Shown piece by piece: positions 12,112-23,120 of a stretch of DNA of 64,000 nt. Each line of letters opens with the position of its first letter. The stretch's first letter is position 1. Under the pieces are notes generated by a model. It was not told where the DNA came from. It did not search any database and worked only from the letters and a program-made list of their open reading frames with translations. Both the position numbers and the translations under genes were made by a program. The stretch lies in contig OY720099.1 of assembly GCA_963082875.1 (NCBI GenBank), positions 8,990,001 to 9,054,000 on the forward strand, written 5' to 3'. Source of the DNA: Corella eumyota (Eukaryota; Chordata; Ascidiacea; Phlebobranchia; Corellidae).

Positions 12112-15100
12112 ATGAATAAATCGCTATCTAAAAATAAAGATCATAAAAGCAAAGGTATTATACATATTTTAAGTTAAGCGCCCACGCTACCTAAAACAAG
12201 AACGAGGCAAGTTAAGCGCCCACGTTACCTAAAACAAGAACGAGGCTTTATTCAACTAATAACAGAGTATTTAGAAATACTGGCCATCACAAATATCACA
12301 TAATGCTTTGTGTTTATATAACTTTGTGTTCATGTTCTTTCATAAGATGCTGTAAAGTTACTTCTATATAGTCCTGAAACCCAAACAGCAAGCTTATGAT
12401 CAGGCAATGTTCTGGTTCAATAGTATTCAAAGTTTAAACCACAAAAGGCAACATAAGGCTGGGCCAAAGTAACAATAATTACCTCATGTTAAGGCTAAAA
12501 ATTTAGCGTCTTACATTAAGAATAAATAAATATAAAAATAGATAGATTGTTAAAAAACATATCATCTGTTTTTATTACAGGTCATCGAGTATCCAAACAA
12601 GAAGAATGGAATTTTAATCCTAAAATTATTGTTGTTATAATTTTAATAATTGGAATCATTGCTGTGTTTTATATTATTATTGCAAAATGTATTTAAATAT
12701 TTTAATTTTGTGTTTAATGTTTAAATGTAGCTTACTAGCTTAGTAATTTATTCTTGTTTTATACCTGTGACAGTGATAAAAAATTTTAAAGTAGAAACAT
12801 CTACAAACCAAATTTTTAAAATGAAATATTTAAAACTTATAATAATTTTTTGGCAAAAATCTATTAAATATTTAACTAACATAAAGTTTGTATTAAAATA
12901 CATAAAAACAATCAATATATTTAAACAGATTTTATTTTCAGTGACTACAAGTTCAACTAACAAGCAGATAGCTTGTGAAAATATGGCTTTGGCTGAAAAA
13001 GAAGAAAGTGTGGCTTCACCTTTTGATGTTAATGAATGTGTAGGTAGCCGACTTTATATTTAATTAAATAATTATTAAAAAGTTTGAAAGAAGTAAAATT
13101 GCACAGTTTTGCACATTTAAGGTTTTTTGACTAGTTAAGGAAAAAAGAAAAATATATGGTAAACAAAAGACACATTAAAGAAAAAGCATAATCTAAAAAG
13201 TCTTAAGGCTTATTAGTATTATTAGAATATTGGTTTATAATTTTTTTTGTCTAATCTGTAGCAAACTCTTGCTCTTTTGATGTAACTCTTTGCAGTGACG
13301 CTTGTCCATTTGGGTTTGAAAATGACAAAGATAACTGTCCAGTCAGTTGTTCATGTGCAGAGAAAGGTTTATTTGACAGCGACGTTCGATTTTTCGAAGA
13401 AAATATTCCCATGCTATTGGATGTAAGTAATAAAATTTGAAAACCTTGTTTAGTTACATAAATATTCTATTAAAAATATATGATGAGCGTTTTTTTTTAA
13501 ATTTCATTAGTTTGACTTTAAACTTAAAATCTAAAAGCTTAATCCTGTCTCGAGTTGTCTTATAGCAGTTTGAAATGTTATTGAATTTGTTGACTGATAT
13601 TTTATATGCTGATTGGTTTGTGACTCAACAAGAGTTTGTAGTTTATAGCACCTTATTCTAGAGCATTATGACAGTAAAGGAAGGTTAAATGTTCTATTTT
13701 CATTTTTTGTATTGTCTTAATTTTAATTTTTTTATCATGGTTTGTTTGTCACAGGAATTTCAACACAAGGAAGATGAGAGTATTAGTGTGTTTGCAGGTT
13801 CAGCTAGAAAAGCAGCATTGTGGAAAAAACAACCTAATGGAAGAGTGCATGTACCTTACTTTTCAAACAGTCCTGGTATAATTTAGTTATTTATTGGGCT
13901 AAAATAAAAAATCATAATTTTCCTTAATTTTTTTATACATTTTAGATGCTTACACTTTGAATCAGGTTGCTGCGGTATCAAATTATTTATCCCAAGTTAC
14001 TTGTATTGATATTTTACCAAAGAGAGATGATGACAATAGTACTTATATCTTAGTTTCCTATGGAAATGGTTGCAAGTAAATTATATTTAAGTTTTTTTAA
14101 CAAATTTTTATACCCTGAGAATATTTTTTATTAATTATTGTTAATACCTAATAATTGATCTGTCAATTGGTTTTGGGCTTAGCATGAGTTTGTACCATTT
14201 ATAATTCCTTACGCAAGGGCACTACGTCATGGAAAAAGTGGAAATCAAACCAATAAATGTATTAGTCAAAAAATTAACATTTAAAGTTTTATTGTAATTA
14301 GCTTAATAGGGCATACTTTAATTTTGCATTAAAAGTTAATTTTTATTTTTAAAATCATCAGTGAACCAAATATTTACTGTTTTAATGCCTAACTTTAACA
14401 GCTCAGCTATTGGAGCAAGCAGCCTTGAATATCAAATTTTAAGTCTGGGTGAGGGTTGTGCTCATTTTGCCGTGGTTTTACATGAGTTCTTACATGCATT
14501 AGGATTCTGGCATGAACAGGCTAGAACAGATAGAGACAACTACATTGAAGTACAATGGGATAACATTGAACCAGGTAAAAGTAAATATCAAGTTTCTTTA
14601 TATATTTTTTTGTTTTTTTCTGATTTTTTAAATGGAGCAAGTACTGAATTTTAACTTTTTATGGTTTTAAATTTGCACAAATAAATTATTTGTTTCTAAA
14701 TAAATTCAAAAAATAAGAAATTCAAAATTTTTTTTTACAGGAAAAGAACACAACTTTAATAAGCGAACCAATGAAGAAACAATCGATGTGGGTTTTGAAT
14801 ATGATTACAGTTCATTAATGCACTATCACAGTTTAATGTTTCGAGCTTATAAAAAGCGTTCTACATTCGTGAAAATCCCAAGTCAAGAACTAATTAAGAA
14901 AAGGCCGAACAATGCTTCAAAAACAGACATAGCAGAACTTAATGCGTTGTATGATTGCAATTCTGTCACTGCAAAAAGAAGCGAAGGAGGTTGATGTATT
15001 TACTTTATTTGTTGTATGTATAAGTGTTCGGAATAATTTAAGTTTCCACACAATCAAACAAAATTTAACTTACATATTCAATTACTTATTTGTTAAAAAT

Positions 15101-18100
15101 AATTTTCTTTTTATATAAAGTACAACATGTTTTTCCACTTTACTTAGCAAAAAAATTTTGAAACAAAAAGTGGTCCAAAACTATTTGCAAACGTTTTAAG
15201 GGCTTAAAGTATAATATTTCTTTTTCTGTTAATTAGGTTTATGGACAGAGTGGGGTAGTTGGACAGAGTGCAGCAGGAAATGTGGAATTTATGGAAAAAA
15301 TTTAAGAAAAAGAAAATGCCAAAATGAAAATGGAGAATTTGCTTATGGTTGTGTGGGAGATAATACTGAAAAGTAATTAATTTGTTAATAAAGAAAAGAT
15401 AGTTCAAAAGAAAAGACAGTTCAAAAGAAAAGATAACAGCTTACCGAATAGACTATAAACGCAATATAAGATCGGCGGTATGGTGTTAAATGTGGAACAC
15501 ATGCTTTTACAGTTTGGTATTGTTGTGATTCCAATAATTATATTCACAAATATAAGTCAACTTGGGACTACTTGGTCAAAATAAGAAATGTTACTCAATG
15601 TTTAGGTCATAAAGTCAAACTTTTTTGAAAAATTTGTTTAAGATGTGGTTTGTTTGTTTCACACTCACATTTAATGTAAAATATTAAATTGTCTACTGTT
15701 GTGTATAAAAGTCAATAAAAGAAAAGTGGGTTTTAGGTATATCTATTAAAGTCATGTAATATTTAATATTTTGGAATTTAAGATCAGAAAATTGTTTTCT
15801 TTTTTATTTCTTTTTATGTCTTATTGTTTGATTTGTTTTTTAAAAAATGTTTTTAGGGCATTTTAGACACATGCTTTAATTTAACTAAAACATATTTTAC
15901 AAATGAAACCTTATATAATTTAAAATAACTTTTATTAATATTTTAAGAAAATCATGTAACACAGAATCTTGTGGGGGTGAGTTTACATTATGGAGCAAAT
16001 GGGCGGATTGTACTGTTACTTGTGGTACTGGAAGACAAGATAGGTAAGTCTTTAAAATATCATCTTAAAATTGTTTATTTTCATTAGTGCATGAAAACAA
16101 TAAATTGTTTTAATTACTTTCTAGTTTATTGCCTGCGCCACGGGCTGCATTTTTTAGTCATAATAAGGTCTCAACTTGCAAATACTATATGCTTGTGATA
16201 ATTTAATCATGCATTACAAACGGCAGTTTTTTTAGTTTAATGACTTTTAGTTTAGAGATATTTCCCATCGAGCGTTATTATATAGCCTATAAATTTGGTT
16301 AAACTAATAGTATAGAGGTGTATTTACAACATTACAATATATCAAGGCAAAAATTATTTTTTTACACTTTGTTTAGAAAAAGAGGTTGTACTGTAAAAGG
16401 AGGTTGTAGACGAGGTGTATTAGCGTATATACAAGGGAGAAACTGCGAGCGAGGCTCATGTGGTAGACTATGTGTTTCGATTAACTTAATTTCACTATAT
16501 TTTATTACTTTATTTTCTAATGTATACTTTTGATTTTAGATGCCCTACCTGAAGGTTCGCCATCTTGGACTCCTTGGACGAAATGGTCTGATTGTTCACC
16601 CACGAACTGGGGTGAGAGAAGGACGAGAAAGATGAAATGTCTGTCTAAGGAAAAAATTCCCTCCGTCGATTGTCTTCCTTATGGAAATGGGGTGGAATTA
16701 TTATTTCATTTTTTTTGTTAAGATAGTGTTGAGCTTTACATTAGTAAGGTTTAAAACTATCTCTTAACAATTTTTAGTTTTTGTTAATTTATATTTAACA
16801 TTTTTTGTTAAAACTGTTGTTATGATTTTTATTTATTACATTTTACATTTTTTAAATGTTTATTATAGAAATTAGAATATGCCAAATTTGGCGAAGATTT
16901 GGGTTATTTAACTGAAACTGAAGATTGCAATGAACCAGAAGCATCCACAACTAGCAAACAACCAACAACAACCAGTACTAACCCAACAACAACTACTCTA
17001 GTTTCACAAACAACAATTCTAACTTCTGCTACAACTATTATTACAACATTAGCAACCACATTAGTATCAATAACTACCACAAGTGAACCAGTAGGTGGTG
17101 TTTGGACCAAGTGGGAGGAATGGTCTCAATGTTCAGCAACTTGTGAAGGAACCATAAAAAGGTGGCTTGTTTTTTATTCTTGTTGATGGTTCAAATACCA
17201 ATTTAATCGTTCAATTTTAAACAAACGCTAATGGAGCAATGGTTGTTTTTAAACATTTTTAATGTGAACACTTAGGTGTTTTTTTTTATTTAACCCTAGC
17301 TTGTTAAGGTCTATAGTTTACCGGTGCTTTAAATACAGAGTAAGACAGTGCAAGGGAACAAAAAGTTGTTTGGGTGAATTTGAAGAAACAAATCCATGTG
17401 GGGAAGATATTTGCAAGTCAGGTGGTATCAGAATTAGCTTAAATAAATTTAAATGCACAAGAGATGTAAAAACTAAAAACAAATACTTTTGTTAAAGATG
17501 TAGTGTATTTAAAATCTTATTTATTATATTATAATATTATTAAAGATTATTAATAGGATGGCTTACTTTGCACATTTTTTTTTTTAAACACAAAAACACA
17601 GAAAGCTTAATTGTAACATAAAATAAAGGTTTTTAGCAATCGTTAGATACTAAAACTAGAATGTATAATATTTGAAAATAATAAGCATTGTTTCAAAGTT
17701 CTGCTGAAAATAATATTTTTTTTATTATTTTGTAAGGTATTACCTCTGACATGTTAGGTCAGGAGGTTTTTGCAGTGGAACCGATATGCAAGTATGGTAA
17801 AATTTCAGTGGGAAAGTTTAATGAAGATGATAGGATGGATCTAGTTTGTTATTATCCTGATGGATGGGTGTAATATATACTTAAGATTTTTTATATAAAT
17901 TAATTTTTTAAGAAGTTTTTTTACTGGATGCAAGAAATAATGTAAATTATTATATGAATTGTTCCTTTTTTTCATAATTTTAAGAATTTTTATAATTTGT
18001 TTTTTTGCTCATCAATTTAATAGTGTTTATTTACTATGATATGGAAGGTTCAACTTTATGGCCCAAACGTAGAGTAAAACAAGTTGCCCCAAAACCCGGT

Positions 18101-19061
18101 CTCAAGATACATTTGACAGTTTAATATCAAGGGTGTTACAGCATAAAAGCAGTAGGGATTAAAACCAGGATCTCATGTAGTAAAGCCAAGTGTTTTTACC
18201 ATTTCATCACACTGCCTGTTTTAAATGAATTCAAATATTTTTACAGTAGGTTATATTATGCTTTACCAAGTGGTGCATTCGACTCAATATCATGGGAAGG
18301 AGCAACACAGTTTTGTAGATTTGTAGGAGTTGCAAGTAATAATATTCATCATATCACTGATGTTAATGGAGATGAAAAAGACGACCTATTATGTCAAAAT
18401 CCCAAAACTGGGTAAAAAAATATTCTTGTTTTATTTTTTTAAATAAACATTTCTGTATTAATGTGCATGTTTTACAGCTTAGCTTGTTGACTAGCAACTA
18501 TAATGAGGTACTGCTTATTTAGTAAGTGACGTTTAGAACACAACATTAGGCCATTGGTACAATTCCTGATGCTTTTATGTCATACAGCCTTTGAGTAGGT
18601 TTATGTAAATGGTACAAACTTCTCATGAATCCATAACCTGTAAGCAGGTTGACTATTAGTTGATAAAAATTATTAATATGATTAATAATCTGCTAAAGGC
18701 ATCCACAGACTGGGTTGGGATAAAAAAATTATTTTTTGTGGAAATAAAGGTCGGTTTTCTAACATCATGTATAAACATATTAGAATAAAAAAATGGTTTT
18801 ATTTAAAGGGGCGAAATATTATAAATATGTCGAAAATAAATATTTACAATATTTCCATTTAGACAAATTGAAATAAGCTTAAGTAGACACGGAATATTTC
18901 AAAACAAATTAGATTGGAGAAAATATAGAGACATTTGTGGAAATGATGATTCTACACTTTTACATGATATAAATGGAGATGAAAAAGCTGATATTATTTG
19001 TGTAAACTTTGATTTTGGTGTTAGTGCTATATCTTTAAATACAAAGAAAGAAGAAGAATAA
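12112..19061 (+). CDS. Type II membrane astacin metalloprotease with antistasin-like, TSP1 and VCBS/FG-GAP repeats
   Basis: Exons: 12112-12154, 12581-12688, 12942-13043, 13262-13422, 13755-13875, 13946-14075, 14402-14574, 14741-14989, 15237-15372, 15948-16043, 16377-16462, 16540-16691, 16869-17161, 17339-17421, 17737-17869, 18247-18411, 18863-19061; 809 residues. Domains in order: a short basic N-terminus and one hydrophobic anchor (IIVVIILIIGIIAVFYIIIA); a Cys-rich antistasin-like module (CPFGFENDKDNCPVSCSCAE); an astacin domain with zinc site HEFLHALGFWHEQ and Met-turn SSLMHY; three TSP1 modules; a Thr-rich linker; a fourth TSP1 (WTKWEEWSQCSATC); then repeats with calcium-binding-like signatures DVNGDEKDD and DINGDEKAD. 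An active secreted or surface zinc endopeptidase is expected. The first two exons also read as a separate 52-residue ORF ending at 12696; joining them depends on a modest GTATTT donor at 12689. AATAAA overlaps the stop codon. Confidence 0.8.
12171..12246 (+). repeat. 38-bp tandem duplication in intron 1 of the astacin gene
   Basis: Two adjacent 38-bp copies (12171-12208 and 12209-12246) begin AAGTTAAGCGCCCACG and differ at one base (GCTACC versus GTTACC). They are GC-richer than the surrounding intron. Function is unknown. Confidence 0.9.
13538..13685 (-). repeat. SINE remnant
   Basis: On the reverse strand this matches the middle and tail of the tRNA-related SINE best seen at 19168-19432 (GAGACAGGATT, a run of AATATC-like and AACCAATCAGCA-like words). 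It is diverged and 5' truncated, and lies in an astacin intron. Confidence 0.5.
18030..18220 (-). repeat. tRNA-derived SINE remnant
   Basis: Read on the minus strand it carries the head (GTGTGATGAAATGGTAAAAAC), a box-B-like stretch (GGTTTTAATCCC), the CTGCTTTTATGCTG word and a GAGACCGGGT-like tail, as in the fuller copy at 19168. It lies in the intron before the exon at 18247, and part of it was carried into the duplicate copy near 20633-20700. Confidence 0.65.
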
Positions 19062-19167
19062 AATTTGAAACAATATTTGTATTCTTCTAATTGAATTTTG
19101 TGTTTTTGATAGATTAAAATATGTTTTTGAAAGAGGCAATGTGTATATTTTTGAAATCAATCTGTAC

Positions 19168-19432
19168 CGGCAGCGAGGTGTAGTGGTAAGAAAACTTGCT
19201 ACACCACACATGAGGCCGTGGGTTCAATCCCCACTGCTCTCATGCTGCAGTGCCCTTGAGTAAGGCGCTTTAAACAATATAAACTCCAGCATAAATACCG
19301 GGAAAATATAATCTATATAATATCCCGAACTGCTAAAGGCCACTCGAGACTGGATCGGAGTAACTGATATTACTCAATGTTTAGGTCGCGCATTCGACCT
19401 TCCCACATCGAGGATAAAGATATATACAAAAA
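19168..19432 (+). repeat. tRNA-derived SINE, fullest copy in the window
   Basis: The head contains box-A-like GTGTAGTGGTAAG and box-B-like GGGTTCAATCCCC about 40 bp apart, as in RNA polymerase III promoters derived from tRNA. The body has CTGCTCTCATGCTGCAGTG, then CTAAAGGCCACTCGAGACTG, TACTCAATGTTTAGGTCG, and a tail GAGGATAAAGATATATAC followed by a run of A and TATA. Related, more decayed pieces are scattered through many introns in both orientations. It sits just downstream of the astacin stop codon. Confidence 0.8.
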
Positions 19433-19984
19433 ATATATATATACGCTATTAAAAATTAATTTTAAGTAGTGTTTACAAAATTTTTTTCTTGTTTTGAAAT
19501 TTTTTGTGTACTTGGTTCAATCTTTTTGGGATCGCTAACACTATAGTTTGCTAACCTTAATCTTGCTCAAGCCATAGCTCGTGCTATTTTGAGAGCTAGT
19601 CGCGAAATTTGTGACTTTGCCATATAGTGCTTTAAAATTATTAGTATTGCTTTTTAACTGTAGTTAGTTATTTAATATATATCATTTGATAACTAGGATT
19701 TATTTGATGAATAAAATATGGTTCGAAACCGTTTGATCATTTTTAATTAATATCTATTTAAGTAAATATTGATATAAACTGGGTTTAAACAAAAAAGCTC
19801 ATCAAGGAATTGCAATTGGAGCACAAACTACGGGATAGAGATTTTTTGTGACGCTTACAGGAATTTACAGCGCAGAACAATACAAACCTAGCCCAGTCTC
19901 GACAACGTAAACATTTTAAACAAATAAATTTAACAACATTACATATAAAATACCTTCAGATTGGGTCGACGGAGACTGCTACAA

Positions 19985-20400
19985 TATTATTTGTGTTAAC
20001 TTTGATTTTGGTGTTAGTGCTATATCATTAAAAACAAGATGAAAAAAATAATAAAATTTAAAACAATATATTTGTCTTCTTTTATAGGGGGTTTGTGTTT
20101 TTGATATATTAAAATAATATTTTTTTGAAGTCAATGTGTATAGACCCTATTAAAATTTATTTCAAATTTAAATTTTAAAGATCGATTTTAAATAATATTT
20201 CAATTTTTTTCTATCGTTTTAAAATATTTTGTTTACTTGATTTAATTTTGTTGGAATCACTAACCCTGGTTTGCTAACCCTAATCAAGCTCAAGCCCTAG
20301 CTCGTTTGATTTCGAGAAGCAGTTGCAAATTTTATGACGTCACCATATATCGCAAAACTTTACAATGCGTATACCGCTCAGTGAACATTAATTTCATTTA
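19985..20400 (+). pseudogene. Partial copy of the astacin gene 3' end and flank
   Basis: This matches the last part of the astacin gene's final exon and its downstream flank (source about 18994-19640). The words TTTGATTTTGGTGTTAGTGC and TTTGCTAACC..AATC..GCTCAAGCC..AGCTCG recur in the same order. The copied exon piece encodes the same residues as the C-terminus (CVNFDFGVSALSL) before ending early. It is isolated from any upstream exon, so it is a dead fragment of a tandem duplication. Confidence 0.8.
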
Positions 20401-20464
20401 AAAAATTTACAATTTTCTACCAAAAACAAACAGTACCATTTTAATTGATTTATTGTTTTTATTT

Positions 20465-21320
20465 GCCAGAACCATTTTTAAGATTAAATGGGAAAAATGG
20501 TCTTAATGTTCAGCAACTCAATGACGTTATTTATAAACAGTTTTCATGTAAGCATCTAAGATATTTTTTTATTTAACAATAGCTTGTTAAGATCAACAGT
20601 TTACTAGCGCTTAAATACAATGTTACAGGATGGATGCAGTAGGGATTGAAGCTAAGATCTAACGTAGTAAAGCTAGGTGTTTTCATTATGACATCACATT
20701 TGGCTATCTAATGCTTTGCTGAGTAGTGCGTTTGACTCAATATCATATAAATAAACAACACAGTTTTGTAGATTTGTAGGAGTTACAGGTAATGTTAATG
20801 AAAATGGTTCTTTTTTAATAAACAATCCTGTATTCAGTTGCTAGTTGTCAGCTTGGCTTGTTGAAGAACAATTATTATTACACAACATGTGGTCATTGGT
20901 TATATTTTTAATGTTTCTATGCCGTATAGTCCTTAAGTAAGTTTATATGAATGGCCAATTACTAAGTAGCAGGTAACTAATTGGTAATAAAAATCGTTAA
21001 TATCTCAAGCCTGCTTAAGGTATCTTGAAACTGAGACAAATGTTTTTTTTTGTTTAGGAAAAAAGAAAAATGTCGGCTTTTTACATAGCGAATAAGGATA
21101 AAAAACTAGTTTTATTAACAGGCGTAAGCGCTAATAAATTTATTGAAAAACTAATGTTTAACTATTTTTTAACAAGGCAAAATAAAATTAGCCTATGTAG
21201 ACATAAAATGTTAAAAAAATTGGATTTGGGAAAATTTAGACCTCTTTATGGAGAGGATGATTTTACATTTGTACAAAAAGAAGAATATTGAAAAAAATTA
21301 ATTCAATATTTTTGTTCCTT
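20465..21320 (+). pseudogene. Second degenerate copy of astacin 3' exons
   Basis: Collinear with about 17100-19085 of the astacin gene, with internal deletions. 20480-20540 matches the TSP1 exon (TGGTCT..AATGTTCAGCAACT). 20577-20632 matches the exon near 17339. 20633-20700 matches the intronic SINE. 20710-20800 matches the exon at 18247 (ACACAGTTTTGTAGATTTG). 20800-21010 matches the following intron. 21060-21300 matches the last intron and exon. The exons are broken by stops and frame loss. The 73-codon frame at 21070-21291 is a by-product of this decay rather than a gene. Confidence 0.8.
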
Positions 21321-21454
21321 TTTAATTCGTGGCTATAAAATATATATATATTAAAATATTGTTTTAAATCTGTTCATTTAACATTTTGTTATTACTATGT
21401 AAAACGCTGTTCTTATTCATCTTTTTATAGCTAACTTAATATTCTTTTTTTGTG

Positions 21455-21595
21455 TATATCTTTATCCTCGATGTGGGAAGGTCGAATGCACGACGTAGAT
21501 AAGAGTTGCAACTGTTACCTCGACCCAGTCTCGAGTTGCCTTTAATAGTTTGGTATATTATAGATTATTATTGCCCAATGTTTATGCTGCTGATT
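21455..21595 (-). repeat. SINE remnant
   Basis: Reverse-strand copy of the SINE body and tail: TATCTTTATCCTCGATGTGG, AAGGTCGAATGC and ACCCAGTCTCGAGTTGCC are complements of the tail words of the copy at 19168-19432. It lies between the decayed astacin copy and the small membrane-protein gene. Confidence 0.7.
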
Positions 21596-21784
21596 AAAGT
21601 TTAATTTTGTATTAGGGTTACATGTTTTTAAGCACAGCAAATATTTTAAGATATGCCACGGCTTATAAATAATTTTGTGACGTGTTATTGTTGTCGTATA
21701 GAAGCTAAACAGCCGTTGAAGAAAACCATTTTTCAATTTGTTTTTAATTCAAAAAAAGGTGAAAACGTGAGATTTTTCTCAGAA

Positions 21785-22894
21785 ATGTCCGATGAGATTT
21801 CGGTAGCTGAAACAATAAAATCGTTTGTGTTTACAAATTTAACTAAGTATGCAGTTGACATCGTAAAGGAGGTGACGATGATGATTTACTTTAAAAGTTT
21901 ATTAAAAATTCTAACTTTATAATACCGTTTATCTGGTTATCAGTTTATTGGTAGGGCTGTAGGGGTAGGACTGTAGGATGTTGACAAAAAAGTACTGTTT
22001 GCACATGTGTTATAATTAACAGTCATATTTTTGGGACAATACTAAAGTACGGGATGCGGGATAGTGCGGGACCGTATGTAAACGTTAACGAAAATTCGCG
22101 GAATGCGGGACGGAACGGAATTTTTGTACTTTTCTGCAGGATGATTGCTGTTTTTATCTAAAGGGCTAAGGGGTGATGCGGGATTAACTTTAAAGGTCAA
22201 GAAATGATGCGAAATTAAATATAAAGTACAAGGGAAGATTAGGGGAGGGTATAAAAAGTCCGTCCTTTTCTCCATTCAGCGTTTTTTTGTTAACGTTTAC
22301 ATATGGCCTCGGTATTTCCCGCACCCCGCAACTTTTCGCATTCCGTATTTTAGTACTACCCATATTTTTGTAATAAAAGTAATATATATAATAAAATAAG
22401 GATGTGTAATGGTGCCTATAAAATATACGGGATTGAGTGAATCATATGGCTGTATGAACTCTGAATTATTTATTTGATCAAATCAATTTATGCAATCCCC
22501 TTGAATTTGTCCATACAGTATACTTTATAGGTATCCTTAGTACATCTAAATGCATATAACTGTTATTACCACTACTGTCTGACTGTCAGACTGTTGTTGC
22601 CATAATCACTATTATCGCTTTTATCAGTATTAGGTCAAGTAACGTAATGCAATATTATAAGAAGTTTTTATAGAATTGGTTTAAGCACCTAAATTGACTT
22701 TAAACACAAGCACTTTTTAAAATTTTGTTTCTTTTTTTAAGTTTGAACAAGGTTGGGAGGAAAAAGATTGGCAAATTCAACTTTTACTTGCTGAGTGTGT
22801 CTTCGCTTTTGCTTTGTTGTTACTCATTTATATTACTTGGATGTTTTATGGAGAAGCTATAACTGCACTGTTTACTGAGTCAAAAATTAAGTAG
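21785..22894 (+). CDS. Small single-pass membrane protein, unrecognised family
   Basis: Two exons, 21785-21871 and 22742-22894, give 79 residues: an acidic N-terminus starting MSDEISVAET, then FEQGWEEKDWQ, a strong hydrophobic span (about residues 36-58, LLLAECVFAFALLLLIYITW) and a short tail ending TESKIK. A competing donor nine bases upstream (GTAAAG at 21863) would give 76 residues in the same frame. I chose the ATG at 21785 because a TTTTTCTCAG acceptor ends two bases before it, suiting trans- or cis-splicing; a longer in-frame start exists at 21653. The intron holds a MITE-like element. CHMP7 begins about 230 bp downstream, so the two may share a transcript. I do not recognise the family and assign no function. 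Confidence 0.6.
22034..22360. mobile_element. MITE-like nonautonomous DNA transposon
   Basis: The ends form long imperfect inverted repeats. The left end contains TACTAAAGTACGGGATGCG and further in TATGTAAACGTTAACGAAAA. The right end, in reverse complement, contains TACTAAAATACGGAATGCG and TATGTAAACGTTAACAAAAA. A 10-bp direct repeat CATATTTTTG flanks the element (22024-22033 and 22361-22370), fitting a target-site duplication. No transposase frame is present. Element size, long terminal repeats and a 9-10 bp duplication suggest a Mutator-like origin (inference). Confidence 0.75.
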
Positions 22895-23094
22895 GTTACA
22901 ATAATAATATTTAACAAAAATCAAGATAAAAAACATGTGCGATTTCAAGTTACCCTTTTTTGTGTTTAATTAGAATGTCTGAATGTTTAAGTTTTGGTGT
23001 AATAGTTCTATCCAATAACATAATGTGATGTTTAAAAGAAACGTAGTTTACATTTTTTTGTTATATGGCAATCAAAAATATTTATTTATTTAAC

Positions 23095-23114
23095 ATTTAC
23101 TCTGAAATCTTTAG
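23095..23114 (+). promoter_or_regulatory. Splice acceptor just upstream of CHMP7
   Basis: ACTCTGAAATCTTTAG is followed six bases later by the CHMP7 ATG at 23121. With an intron-free coding region downstream and a stop codon of another gene 220 bp upstream, this is a good candidate spliced-leader trans-splice site. A cis acceptor for a 5'UTR exon is the alternative. Confidence 0.5.
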
Positions 23115-23120
23115 AACACA

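Noticed and set aside
19172-19245. Possible tRNA gene
   Set aside because: Box A and box B words are present but the arms do not form a full cloverleaf and the sequence continues into a SINE body repeated elsewhere.
19699-19719. Identical 21-bp word also found near 54270
   Set aside because: An AATAAA-containing AT-rich word; homology does not extend clearly on either side, so it may be chance or shared poly(A) context.
21070-21291. 73-codon ORF as a gene
   Set aside because: It aligns to the last intron and exon of the astacin gene and is part of a decayed copy.
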